Positions 41,872 through 49,114 of a stretch of 64,000 nucleotides of DNA are shown piece by piece. The position numbers were made by a program, and so were the translations under genes. The notes below the pieces were generated by a model. It did not search any database, had not been told where the DNA came from, and saw only the letters and a list, made by a program, of their open reading frames with translations. Source of the stretch: Paenibacillus sp. Root444D2 (GTDB taxonomy: Bacteria; Bacillota; Bacilli; Paenibacillales; NBRC-103111); assembly GCF_001426375.1 (NCBI RefSeq), contig NZ_LMEO01000034.1, positions 206,284 through 270,283 of the forward strand. The letters run 5' to 3'. The number at the start of each line of letters is the position of its first letter. Position 1 is the first letter of the stretch.

Positions 41872-43055
41872 TGGAAGGATTACGCCTTAAGATGACCATT
41901 CATCCTTTTTGCGATAAGTTCGGACTTTCAACTGTAGCTTTACGCGTTCAGGATCTGCTGAATTATACGATGATTGACCCTATGGTGCAGCGTAAGCTGA
42001 GCAACATGCAAAGACGCAAAATCTCCACCTATTTGCAGGAGCGGGAGCTCGATCATGTGTTCTTCGGACCTGTTACACTGTCATTGCGTGAAGTGAATCA
42101 ACTGTCCAAGGGCGAGAAGGAATTCCTTCTGAAGCATGGCTCCAAGCTGTCTATTTTGGACGGTCAGCATCGTATTCTAGCGCTAGGCTATGTGAATGAT
42201 CAGATGCAAAAGGAAGTTAGACGGTATGAGAAAAAATTAGTTGTGCTAAAGATCAAGCAACGGAAGTTCCCAGAGGATGCTGAAATTAGGCAAGAGGTTG
42301 AGGAAACAGAAGGTACAATTAATCAGCTTGAAGGAAGACGTCTAGATTTGATGGAAACACAGCTTGCTGTGCAAATCTATATAGGCTTAACTGAGGAAGA
42401 AGAGCAGCAGTTGTTCGGCGACATTAACTCCAAAGTCCAACTGGTGAGCAAAGAGCTTGGTCATTCCTTCGACTCCATTGATCCGTTAAATCTGGTTATT
42501 CAACAGGTTGTCGATCATAATGTGTATCTCAAAGCAGCCGGTGTTGAGCGTCGCAACAATTTGACTTCGTTCAATCGTAACTTTACGTGTTTCAGCTGGT
42601 TATATGCGACGGCGACGATGCTATTTTCAGGCAGAATGCAGCCATCCTATGAGCTTCAACGTAAAATTCGCCACGATCCATCGACGTATGTGGAAATATT
42701 GCACCAATTTTTTAATACGCTCCTGCCGATGATGCCAGAGCAACCAGGCTTGGCGCAGTATACATCTGCAAACCGTGTGATTCAAGAAAGTATTGCGCTG
42801 TATGCCAATCGCTTCTTATTCCCGAACGGAGAGTATAACGAGGAATGGACGAACTCTTTGCAGATTCTGGAAGGCTTCGATTGGTCACATGACAATGAGG
42901 AATTGATCTACGTATTTGGCGCGTTGGATAACGGTAAGATCAATCTTATCCATGAGAAATCGCTGAAAAAGCATGTGAAGCTTGTTCAATTCTTCCTTGA
43001 AGGCACGGATAGCGGAAGTACGGATGAGGATGATGTGGCTTCGTCTGCATCATAA
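41871..43055 (+). CDS. DGQHR-domain (DndB-like) protein, second of pair
   Basis: 394 residues from ATG 41871, overlapping the previous stop by one base, with AAGGAGG at 41854-41860. DGQHR is at residues 97-101 (SILDGQHRILALGY). A coiled-coil insertion follows (about residues 110-160), then EEEQQLFGDINSKVQLVSKELGHSFDS, equivalent to the QLFSDIN block of its partner. The two proteins are clearly paralogous but divergent, and they probably work together. DNA binding is likely from the family but unproven. The C-terminus is acidic (EGTDSGSTDEDDV). Confidence 0.85.
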   Translation: MEGLRLKMTIHPFCDKFGLSTVALRVQDLLNYTMIDPMVQRKLSNMQRRKISTYLQERELDHVFFGPVTLSLREVNQLSKGEKEFLLKHGSKLSILDGQHRILALGYVNDQMQKEVRRYEKKLVVLKIKQRKFPEDAEIRQEVEETEGTINQLEGRRLDLMETQLAVQIYIGLTEEEEQQLFGDINSKVQLVSKELGHSFDSIDPLNLVIQQVVDHNVYLKAAGVERRNNLTSFNRNFTCFSWLYATATMLFSGRMQPSYELQRKIRHDPSTYVEILHQFFNTLLPMMPEQPGLAQYTSANRVIQESIALYANRFLFPNGEYNEEWTNSLQILEGFDWSHDNEELIYVFGALDNGKINLIHEKSLKKHVKLVQFFLEGTDSGSTDEDDVASSAS

Positions 43056-43065
43056 AAACAAAGAT

Positions 43066-43108
43066 AAACAGACAAATGAGAGATTGACCTCATTTGTCTG
43101 TTTTTTGT
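43066..43108 (+). terminator. Strong terminator after the DGQHR pair
   Basis: AAACAGACAAATGAG (43066-43080) and CTCATTTGTCTGTTT (43089-43103) form a perfect 15-bp stem with an 8-nt loop and a T run. Confidence 0.92.
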
Positions 43109-43154
43109 TTAAGGGGCGCGGGGGGAGACTTATTCCCTGCTTGTTTGCCTGGGA

Positions 43155-43330
43155 GTTGTACAGCGTACAACAATTCTCTTGATATTTTCCCGGAAAATCG
43201 AAGATTTTTGTACAAGAATTAAATGATTTTTCATCCAAATCAGCTCATTTTTGGGGGAGTTGTCGTATTTCCTGCAACATTCTCCTCAGATAGAGCTGAG
43301 AAGCTTGAATAATGTTGTACTAAAGAAACC
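43155..43330. repeat. Four-palindrome intergenic element, copy C (degenerate)
   Basis: The first palindrome is intact (43155-43171, GTTGTA-CAGCG-TACAAC). The second is eroded (right arm TACAAG at 43211-43216, left arm lost). The third has a 3-bp insertion in its left arm (43259-43278, right arm TGCAAC). The fourth keeps only its left arm (GTTGTA at 43314-43319). Inferred centres are about 43163, 43208, 43270 and 43322, so the 62 and 52 bp steps are kept and the first step is 45. Sequence after the first site resembles copy A. Confidence 0.7.
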
Positions 43331-43448
43331 GTCGATTCATTCATCCAATCTTGTAGTCATGAAGGTGTCTTAAATCGAGCTCAATCCTCATATATAAGCT
43401 CAATTGAGGTTGCTGGATTGAATGAAAGCCTATTCGCGGTTGAATGAT

Positions 43449-43631
43449 GTTGTATAAAGTACAACAATTGCAGCCTAAATCTCGCCTTTTTCCCTTCGTT
43501 GTTGTATCATGTACAACAATTTGGTCCTATACAGGCCACTTCGCAACAATTGGGTTTAAAATGTTGTACAGAATGCAACTTCAAGTTGCGAAATAGCCTT
43601 TGGGCGTGTGAATTGTTGTAGATAATACAAC
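43449..43631. repeat. Four-palindrome intergenic element, copy D
   Basis: Four well-kept 17-bp palindromes: 43449-43465, 43501-43517, 43563-43579 (right arm TGCAAC) and 43615-43631. Centres are 43457, 43509, 43571 and 43623: steps of 52, 62 and 52 bp. An extra inverted pair TTCGCAAC / GTTGCGAA flanks the third palindrome. The reverse complement aligns with copy B over about 240 bp. It lies about 120 bp after copy C. Confidence 0.9.
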
Positions 43632-43639
43632 ATTGGTAA

Positions 43640-44077
43640 CTACTATAGTCTATTTGCCCTCACGGTAGCTGAATGATTCTAAAATCGAAATTTTGGTGTT
43701 TTGAATACCAGTTGTGAGGAGGCATAATGAATCAATCGACTGTCTCCTAAACACAACATCGCTTGTTACTTTTGTGTATCTTTGCATTTTACAATAATTC
43801 GATGATTGGATTCGTAGTACACTCCAGTTGATCACCTTCAGATAGTATAGAATTAGCTCCCAGTCACAAGGTGGTCAGAATCCAAGGGTTCCCGCATGAA
43901 ACTGTTCACCTAAAAAGGTTGAAGAATGGACGGAAATAAGCTGACTGTGCCTGTTTACACAACAGTGATTTAAAATTTGAACTGGAAAAAGGCTGTCCCT
44001 GATTATCCAAACTTTGTCATAAAAATTTATTAATTTGTGCATGCTATACGTATTCTCGAAAAAACAAAGGAGACAAC
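43640..44077. other. Unassigned intergenic region upstream of the CotF-like genes
   Basis: About 430 bp with no supportable gene. A 7-codon frame with a good ribosome-binding site (ATG 43726, after GAGGAGG) ends at once. The stretch around 43855-44010 is less AT-rich and contains short complementary blocks (for example CCTAAAAAGG, CTGTTTACACAACAG), so a small RNA is possible, but I recognise no known RNA family. Promoters for the coat genes probably lie near 44000-44060. Confidence 0.4.
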
Positions 44078-44356
44078 ATGCAAACTCAACAAGAACAACA
44101 ACAAAACACCATTATGCAGGTACCACCTCAGGTAATTACAACCAAGGACTCTCAGTATTTAAAGGACCAATTATCGTGGGAGCTCTTAGCCATGAAGAAA
44201 TGCCGTCATTTTGCACAGGAATGCTCGGATTCAGAAATTAGACAATTGATTGATAAGGCGGGTCAAATGCATCAAAAACATTACATGCTCTTATTAAAAC
44301 ACCTGCAAAACAATAATACAGAGGAAATGAAAAAAGTTCCTCAACCACAACAATGA
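44078..44356 (+). CDS. CotF-like spore coat protein
   Basis: 92 residues. The Gln-rich N-terminus is followed by a ferritin-like helical segment: TKDSQYLKDQLSWELLAMKKCRHFAQECSDSEIRQLIDKAGQMHQKHYMLLLKHL, which matches the CotF/coat-F family pattern (KDxxYLxDxLSWxLxAxKKxxHxAxEC). Such proteins are found in Bacillales spore coats. AAAGGAGAC precedes ATG 44078. It is followed 13 bp later by a second coat-like gene. Confidence 0.82.
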   Translation: MQTQQEQQQNTIMQVPPQVITTKDSQYLKDQLSWELLAMKKCRHFAQECSDSEIRQLIDKAGQMHQKHYMLLLKHLQNNNTEEMKKVPQPQQ

Positions 44357-44369
44357 AGGAGGATCGTAT

Positions 44370-44720
44370 ATGAATCAGAATCCACAAGTCATCAAAAATC
44401 CTAAACCTGCCAGTGAGCCGCAAGTCAAAGGTCCCGAGTTGAATGATCGTGACCGGGTAAACGATATTTTGGCGACGGAAAAATACTTAACGGATAGCTT
44501 TAACGTATCTGCCAGAGAAGCAAGTCACACTTCCCTACACCAGGATATTATGACGATTTTGAACGAGACACATCAATGTCAATATGAACTATTTGAAATG
44601 ATGTTCAGAAAAGGGCACTACAAATTAGAGGCCGAAGAACAAACGAAACTGGATCAAGCCTTTCAACAGTTTTCTAACTATTCAACGCAATTCCCATATC
44701 AAGGCACAACCATTCAGTAG
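44370..44720 (+). CDS. CotF family spore coat protein
   Basis: 116 residues. A Pro/Lys-rich N-terminus precedes the CotF ferritin-like helices: ELNDRDRVNDILATEKYLTDSFNVSAREASHTSLHQDIMTILNETHQCQYELFEMMFRKGHYKLEAEEQTKLDQAFQQFSNY. It pairs with the preceding small coat protein and the two are surely co-expressed, probably by mother-cell sigma factors, although I could not define the promoter. GAAGGAGG precedes ATG 44370. Confidence 0.85.
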   Translation: MNQNPQVIKNPKPASEPQVKGPELNDRDRVNDILATEKYLTDSFNVSAREASHTSLHQDIMTILNETHQCQYELFEMMFRKGHYKLEAEEQTKLDQAFQQFSNYSTQFPYQGTTIQ

Positions 44721-44799
44721 ATCATATTGTTTCAGTCTTCCCATTTTTGACCATACTGCTTAATGTAGCTACTTAACTAGCAGGAGGGTATCCAAGACC

Positions 44800-45027
44800 A
44801 TGTTGGCCGTTCATCAACGTATGGCGGAGTTATGGACATTACGCAGAGCGCGCGAGCTAACACGAGCAGAGCAAGATGAATTACTGCTGTGTATGGAAGC
44901 TAACGCGACATATGTATGGAACCGTTTGAAATTGGAAAATTTATCGCTCTGTGCTTCGCTCACCGGAGACTATGATTGGCTGCATGAAATTTGCGAGCGC
45001 ATCGAAAAGCTTGAACCCAAGCACTGA
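44800..45027 (+). CDS. Small helical protein of unknown function
   Basis: 75 residues with a GCAGGAGGG ribosome-binding site. The sequence (MLAVHQRMAELWTLRRARELTRAEQDELLLCMEANATYVWNRLKLENLSLCASLTGDYDWLHEICERIEKLE) is helical, soluble and resembles small Paenibacillus/Bacillus proteins that often sit alone between genes. I cannot assign a function. A terminator overlaps its stop codon. Confidence 0.75.
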   Translation: MLAVHQRMAELWTLRRARELTRAEQDELLLCMEANATYVWNRLKLENLSLCASLTGDYDWLHEICERIEKLEPKH

Positions 45028-45050
45028 CCTAACCAGTCGGTGCTTTTTTC
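45019..45050 (+). terminator. Terminator after small helical protein gene
   Basis: AAGCACTGAC (45019-45028) pairs with GTCGGTGCTT (45036-45045), followed by TTTTTC. Confidence 0.82.
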
Positions 45051-45110
45051 CTTTTCTGCAAGAGAGTGGACAGGTATAATGGTAGTAGTCTAAATCTAAG
45101 GAGATGTGAC

Positions 45111-48100
45111 ATGGTAAGCTGGTTCAAGCAATTGTGGGGGGCTCCCCATAAATTCTTTCTTCTGGGTTTACTGCTTTTAACCGCGTTATTATTAAGATTA
45201 TATCTAGCTCCCCTCTGGGTAGGTTATGATACTGACGTACGAACGTTCCTAGCGTGGGCGGATCGCGCCTATTCAGTAGGTTTATCCGGATTGTACACGA
45301 ACGCCAAAGATTACTTTCTTGATTATCCTCCTGGGTATATGTATGTCCTATACCTCATTGGCTTACTGCACCACAAGCTGTCGATTCCCTGGGAGAGTGC
45401 AGGGTCACTGGTCATTCTGAAGCTTCCTGCCATTCTGGCTGACATAGTCACAGCTTACCTCTTATATCTGCTAGCAGTTAGTCGACGAGGTGGGGCACGA
45501 ACATGGATACAAGCCATTTTAATTGCTGCTTTGTTTGCCTTCAATCCGGCGATTTGGTCGAACTCCGCGATATGGGGACAGGTTGACTCCTTTTTTATGT
45601 TATTTATTCTTGCAACTTTGTTACTGCAACAGCGGGGGAAGCTCCCACAAGCCGCGGTTTTTATAGCATTAGCTCTTCTTCTTAAGCCACAGGCACTTCT
45701 TTTCGGTATTTTTCTACTTATCGACGTTTTACGAAAGCGCAGCATGATGGTATTGTTGTTGAGTGTTCTAAGCGGAGCTGCAACGATGGCCGTGATTTCA
45801 CTCCCTTTTGCCGTTGGCAGAGGGTATGGCTGGTTGATCGCATTATACTCTGGCACTTTATCTTCTTATCCATACGCCTCCTTGAACGCTTTCAATCTTA
45901 TGGCACTCTTAGGTGGCAATTTTATCGATTTGAATAGCAGTATCCTGCACATCTCTTACCAATTGATTGGGTGGGTGCTTATGGCGCTATCCATCGTGTA
46001 TGTTTGCTTTCTATATATTCGCAGCAAAGGACGGCGTGGCGCCTTACTATATGTGGCTTTCTTATTTATCACGGCTGTTTTCATATGTATGACCAAAATG
46101 CACGAGCGCTATTTGCACTATGGGTTATTGCTCGCGCTGACCAGCTTTATTTACATAAAGGATCGCCGGATCCTGGGGCTCTTTATCGGTTTTAGCATCA
46201 CTCATTTTATAAATATAGCTGATGTACTTTTACGCAGTTTTCATCAGGATTATCACATTCCGAGATATGATCCTTTGATGTTGGTCGTTTCGGCCATCAA
46301 TGTTATGATGTTTGCCTATGCATGTTTATTGGGATGGAGGCTTTTCGTGGAATCACAAGAAGAACAGAAGGTGGAGGAGCCAGCTCTGCTGCCAACAAAG
46401 CAAGAAATTCACACAGAATCCGAACGGTGGAATGCGATTTTCAAATCAAGTAGGGATGAGGTCGAAAGAAGCACAAGGGGACGTTTTTTCACAAAAAAGG
46501 ATGCGCTTTATCTTGGCGCTTTAGTGTTGGTCTATACGATAATTGCTTTGTTCCATCTAGGTGGGCATAAGGCTCCTACAACGTTCTGGAAGCCAACAAT
46601 CGCAGGCGAAACGGTCATTGCCGACCTCGGAAGCTCGCATAACATTACGAGAATTAACACTTTTGCAGGTGTTGGTGAAGGGGCTTATTCGTTCTGGTTT
46701 TCACAGGACGGTACGCAGTGGCAGGATCAAATATCAGTGAAATCCGACCACACCAAGGTATTCACTTGGAACACAGTTGAGCCTAAGAAAGATGCGCGTT
46801 ACGTTAAAATGGTCATGGATGCGCAGGAAGGAGCGGCGCTTCATCTTCATGAAATTGGTATTTTTGGAGATGGCAACACGGCTATTTTGCCAATTACTAA
46901 GGTTTCGGAACAAGATGTCAACGCGGCTGATGAAGGTAAGACAGCTAATTTGTTCGATGAACCTGCGACAGTACCTTATACGCCTACATATATGAATGGG
47001 TCGTACTTTGATGAGATCTACCATGCAAGAACCGCTTATGAGCATCTTCATCAAATAGAGCCGTATGAAAGCACGCATCCACCGCTTGGTAAAGTACTAA
47101 TGTCTATTGGCATTTATGTGTTTGGATTGAATCCGTTTGGCTGGAGAATCATCGGAACACTGTTCGGCGTCGGCATGATTCCTATTATGTACGTGTTCGC
47201 TAAGCGAATGTTTGGCCGTTCGGAATATGCCTTTATCGCTGCTTTCCTGCTTACCTTTGATTTCATGCACTTTGCGCAGACGCGAATCGCGACGATAGAT
47301 GTTTACGGCGTATTCTTCATCATGCTGATGTTCTATTTCATGTATCGCTACACAACGCTTAGCTTTTACAGAGAAAAGCTTTGGACCACGTTAATTCCCT
47401 TAGGACTATCAGGTCTTTTCTTCGGAATTGGAGCTGCATCCAAGTGGATCGTTATCTATGGCGGTGCAGGTCTTGCCGTGCTGCTGCTTTTGTCTTTATT
47501 AGAGCGGTTCGGGGAATATCGATTCGCACGAAGTTTGCTGCTCGAGGCGGAGAATGAATCTCCACTTACAGAACCGGAGCGCAGCCGGCTGCAGCTTGTG
47601 CAGAAGCTTTTCATACGAAACACGTTGTTTACTTTACTCTGGTGCATACTCACATTTGTCATCATTCCTCTAGGTGTTTATACGTTATCCTATATTCCGT
47701 TCATGATGGTTCCCGGACCGGGGCACAATCTGAAGGATGTGGTCACCTACCAGGTGCATATGTACAAATATCATAAAGATTTGGTCGCGACGCATCCTTT
47801 CTCTTCCCCTTGGTGGGAGTGGCCGATGATGCTCCGTCCGATATGGTATTACCAAGCTAAGCTCATGCCGCAAGGCATGCTTTCGAGCATCGTCTCGTTC
47901 GGGAATCCGTTAGTATGGTGGCCGGGCTTCATTGCCGTTATCCTTTCGTTTTATGTAGCAGTTACACGTAAAGATAAGCTGCTGCGGATGCTGCTAATCG
48001 CATACTGCTCGCAGTATTTACCATGGATCTTAGTGCCAAGGCTCACATTTATTTATCACTATTTCGCGATGGTACCATTCCTTGTACTGATCTTAACTTA

Positions 48101-48275
48101 TTACATCAAAGAGTATTTAGAAGAAGGACCGCTTTATAAAAGAAGATGGGTTTACGGATATTTAATTGCCGTATTCGTTCTGTTTGTTCTCTTCTATCCG
48201 ATCCTTTCGGGGATGATCATTCCATCCAAATATTCCTTCTTCCTCCGGTGGCTGCCGGGTTGGAATTTCTTTTAG
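45111..48275 (+). CDS. Double GT-C membrane glycosyltransferase fusion with discoidin-like domain
   Basis: 1054 residues from ATG 45111 (CTAAGGAG upstream, TATAAT at 45075-45080). Residues 1 to about 430 form a GT-C mannosyltransferase-like module with ten or more membrane helices (VGYDTDVRTFLAWADRAY in the first loop, FNPAIWSNSAIWGQVDSFF). A linker leads to a membrane helix and an F5/8C discoidin-like beta domain (about 490-600, ending LHLHEIGIFG). From about 625 a second GT-C module of the protein O-mannosyltransferase (PMT, GT39) type follows: YFDEIYHARTAYEHL with the catalytic DE, THPPLGK, and ATIDVYGVFF. PMT enzymes use polyprenyl-phosphate sugars to glycosylate secreted proteins. Having two GT-C modules in one chain is unusual. 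Confidence 0.85.
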   Translation: MVSWFKQLWGAPHKFFLLGLLLLTALLLRLYLAPLWVGYDTDVRTFLAWADRAYSVGLSGLYTNAKDYFLDYPPGYMYVLYLIGLLHHKLSIPWESAGSLVILKLPAILADIVTAYLLYLLAVSRRGGARTWIQAILIAALFAFNPAIWSNSAIWGQVDSFFMLFILATLLLQQRGKLPQAAVFIALALLLKPQALLFGIFLLIDVLRKRSMMVLLLSVLSGAATMAVISLPFAVGRGYGWLIALYSGTLSSYPYASLNAFNLMALLGGNFIDLNSSILHISYQLIGWVLMALSIVYVCFLYIRSKGRRGALLYVAFLFITAVFICMTKMHERYLHYGLLLALTSFIYIKDRRILGLFIGFSITHFINIADVLLRSFHQDYHIPRYDPLMLVVSAINVMMFAYACLLGWRLFVESQEEQKVEEPALLPTKQEIHTESERWNAIFKSSRDEVERSTRGRFFTKKDALYLGALVLVYTIIALFHLGGHKAPTTFWKPTIAGETVIADLGSSHNITRINTFAGVGEGAYSFWFSQDGTQWQDQISVKSDHTKVFTWNTVEPKKDARYVKMVMDAQEGAALHLHEIGIFGDGNTAILPITKVSEQDVNAADEGKTANLFDEPATVPYTPTYMNGSYFDEIYHARTAYEHLHQIEPYESTHPPLGKVLMSIGIYVFGLNPFGWRIIGTLFGVGMIPIMYVFAKRMFGRSEYAFIAAFLLTFDFMHFAQTRIATIDVYGVFFIMLMFYFMYRYTTLSFYREKLWTTLIPLGLSGLFFGIGAASKWIVIYGGAGLAVLLLLSLLERFGEYRFARSLLLEAENESPLTEPERSRLQLVQKLFIRNTLFTLLWCILTFVIIPLGVYTLSYIPFMMVPGPGHNLKDVVTYQVHMYKYHKDLVATHPFSSPWWEWPMMLRPIWYYQAKLMPQGMLSSIVSFGNPLVWWPGFIAVILSFYVAVTRKDKLLRMLLIAYCSQYLPWILVPRLTFIYHYFAMVPFLVLILTYYIKEYLEEGPLYKRRWVYGYLIAVFVLFVLFYPILSGMIIPSKYSFFLRWLPGWNFF

Positions 48276-48285
48276 ACAAAAAGTA

Positions 48286-48314
48286 TTGACGTTCCTAAAA
48301 GGCAATGGTAATAT
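48286..48314 (+). promoter_or_regulatory. Promoter of the FMN reductase leader
   Basis: TTGACG (48286-48291) and TAATAT (48309-48314) with a 17-bp spacer. Transcription would begin near 48321, giving a leader of about 115 nt before the reductase gene. Confidence 0.7.
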
Positions 48315-48364
48315 AAACCCAAGTAAATTACTGTGAATTAAAAAAAGTCGACCCATCAACAGGA

Positions 48365-48407
48365 GACTCCCACTTTGTACAGAGCAAAGGCAGCGGAGTC
48401 TTTTTTT
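48365..48407 (+). terminator. Leader terminator / possible attenuator upstream of the SsuE-like gene
   Basis: GACTCC (48365-48370) pairs with GGAGTC (48395-48400); inside, CTTTG (48373-48377) pairs with CAAAG (48385-48389); seven T follow. It lies between the promoter at 48286-48314 and the reductase start, so it must be read through for expression. No T-box, SAM or other known riboswitch core was recognised. Confidence 0.65.
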
Positions 48408-48436
48408 CATCCCAAACCTAATGGAGAGTGAATCAC

Positions 48437-48979
48437 ATGGCTAAAGTTGTAATTATTTCAGGAAGTCCAACACCTACATCCCGTTTGCATGGCGTTATCG
48501 AAGTGGCCAAAAGTGAACTATTGAAAGCGGGCTTGGAAGTGGAATGGATTAAAGTACGCGACATTCCGGCAGAGGATTTGTTATATGCCAAATTTGATAG
48601 CGAAGCCATTGTGAAAGCGAACGCGCATGTTGCGGAGGCAGATGCCGTATTCGTTGCTACGCCGGTATATAAAGCCTCTTACACAGGTGTGCTAAAAGCT
48701 TTCCTTGACCTTCTCCCGCAAAAAGGCCTCGAGCGCAAAGTCGTGCTTCCGCTAGCCGTTGGAGGGACGATATCTCACTTGCTAGCTATCGATTATGCTT
48801 TAAAACCGGTGCTGTCTGCATTAGGTGCTCAGAACATTCTGCAAGGGGTTTACGTGCTTGATAAGCAAGTAACGTGGGGCGATCAAGGACAAGCTATATT
48901 AGACGATGAAATTGCAGATCGACTGCAAGAATCTGTGACTGAATTTATTCAAGAGATTAAATGGCATACGAGCCGTTAA
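48437..48979 (+). CDS. NADPH-dependent FMN reductase (SsuE-like)
   Basis: 180 residues from ATG 48437 (GGAGAG eight bases upstream; the in-frame GTG at 48428 is too close). Flavodoxin-like fold: KVVIISGSPTPTSRLHGVIE binds the flavin phosphate, and VFVATPVYKASYTGVLKAFLDLLPQKGLERKVVLPLAVGGT is typical of SsuE/MsuE reductases that supply FMNH2 to alkanesulfonate monooxygenases. No monooxygenase or sulfonate transporter is adjacent here, so the partner is elsewhere. A leader with an intrinsic terminator suggests attenuation control. Confidence 0.88.
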   Translation: MAKVVIISGSPTPTSRLHGVIEVAKSELLKAGLEVEWIKVRDIPAEDLLYAKFDSEAIVKANAHVAEADAVFVATPVYKASYTGVLKAFLDLLPQKGLERKVVLPLAVGGTISHLLAIDYALKPVLSALGAQNILQGVYVLDKQVTWGDQGQAILDDEIADRLQESVTEFIQEIKWHTSR

Positions 48980-48995
48980 AAAACAAATAAATCAT

Positions 48996-49036
48996 CGAAA
49001 ACCGCTTCTGGTACCTTTTACTAGTAGTGGTTTTTT
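48996..49036 (+). terminator. Terminator after FMN reductase
   Basis: A long imperfect hairpin (AAACCGCT...CTGGTA / TACTAG...AGTGGTTT with G-T pairs) ends in TTTTTTG. Confidence 0.75.
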
Positions 49037-49114
49037 GTGTTCGGACCAACCCTTCCCATGCTATACTAGTCGTAGAACTTATACGTTATGATTTATAGAA
49101 TAGGAGCGATTATT

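Noticed and set aside
40717-43055. Phosphorothioate (Dnd) modification locus
   Set aside because: Only DGQHR-motif proteins are present; no cysteine desulfurase, DndC, DndD or DndE genes are nearby.
43155-43631. Possible CRISPR array in the palindrome region
   Set aside because: Repeats are 17-bp palindromes 51-62 bp apart, and the intervening sequences are homologous between copies, so they are not unique spacers. No cas genes are present.
43726-43749. 7-codon frame behind a strong ribosome-binding site
   Set aside because: Too short to judge; no attenuator follows and no known leader peptide motif is present.
48315-48436. SAM or T-box riboswitch before the FMN reductase
   Set aside because: Neither the SAM-I core nor the AGGGTGGNACC box is present and the leader is too short.
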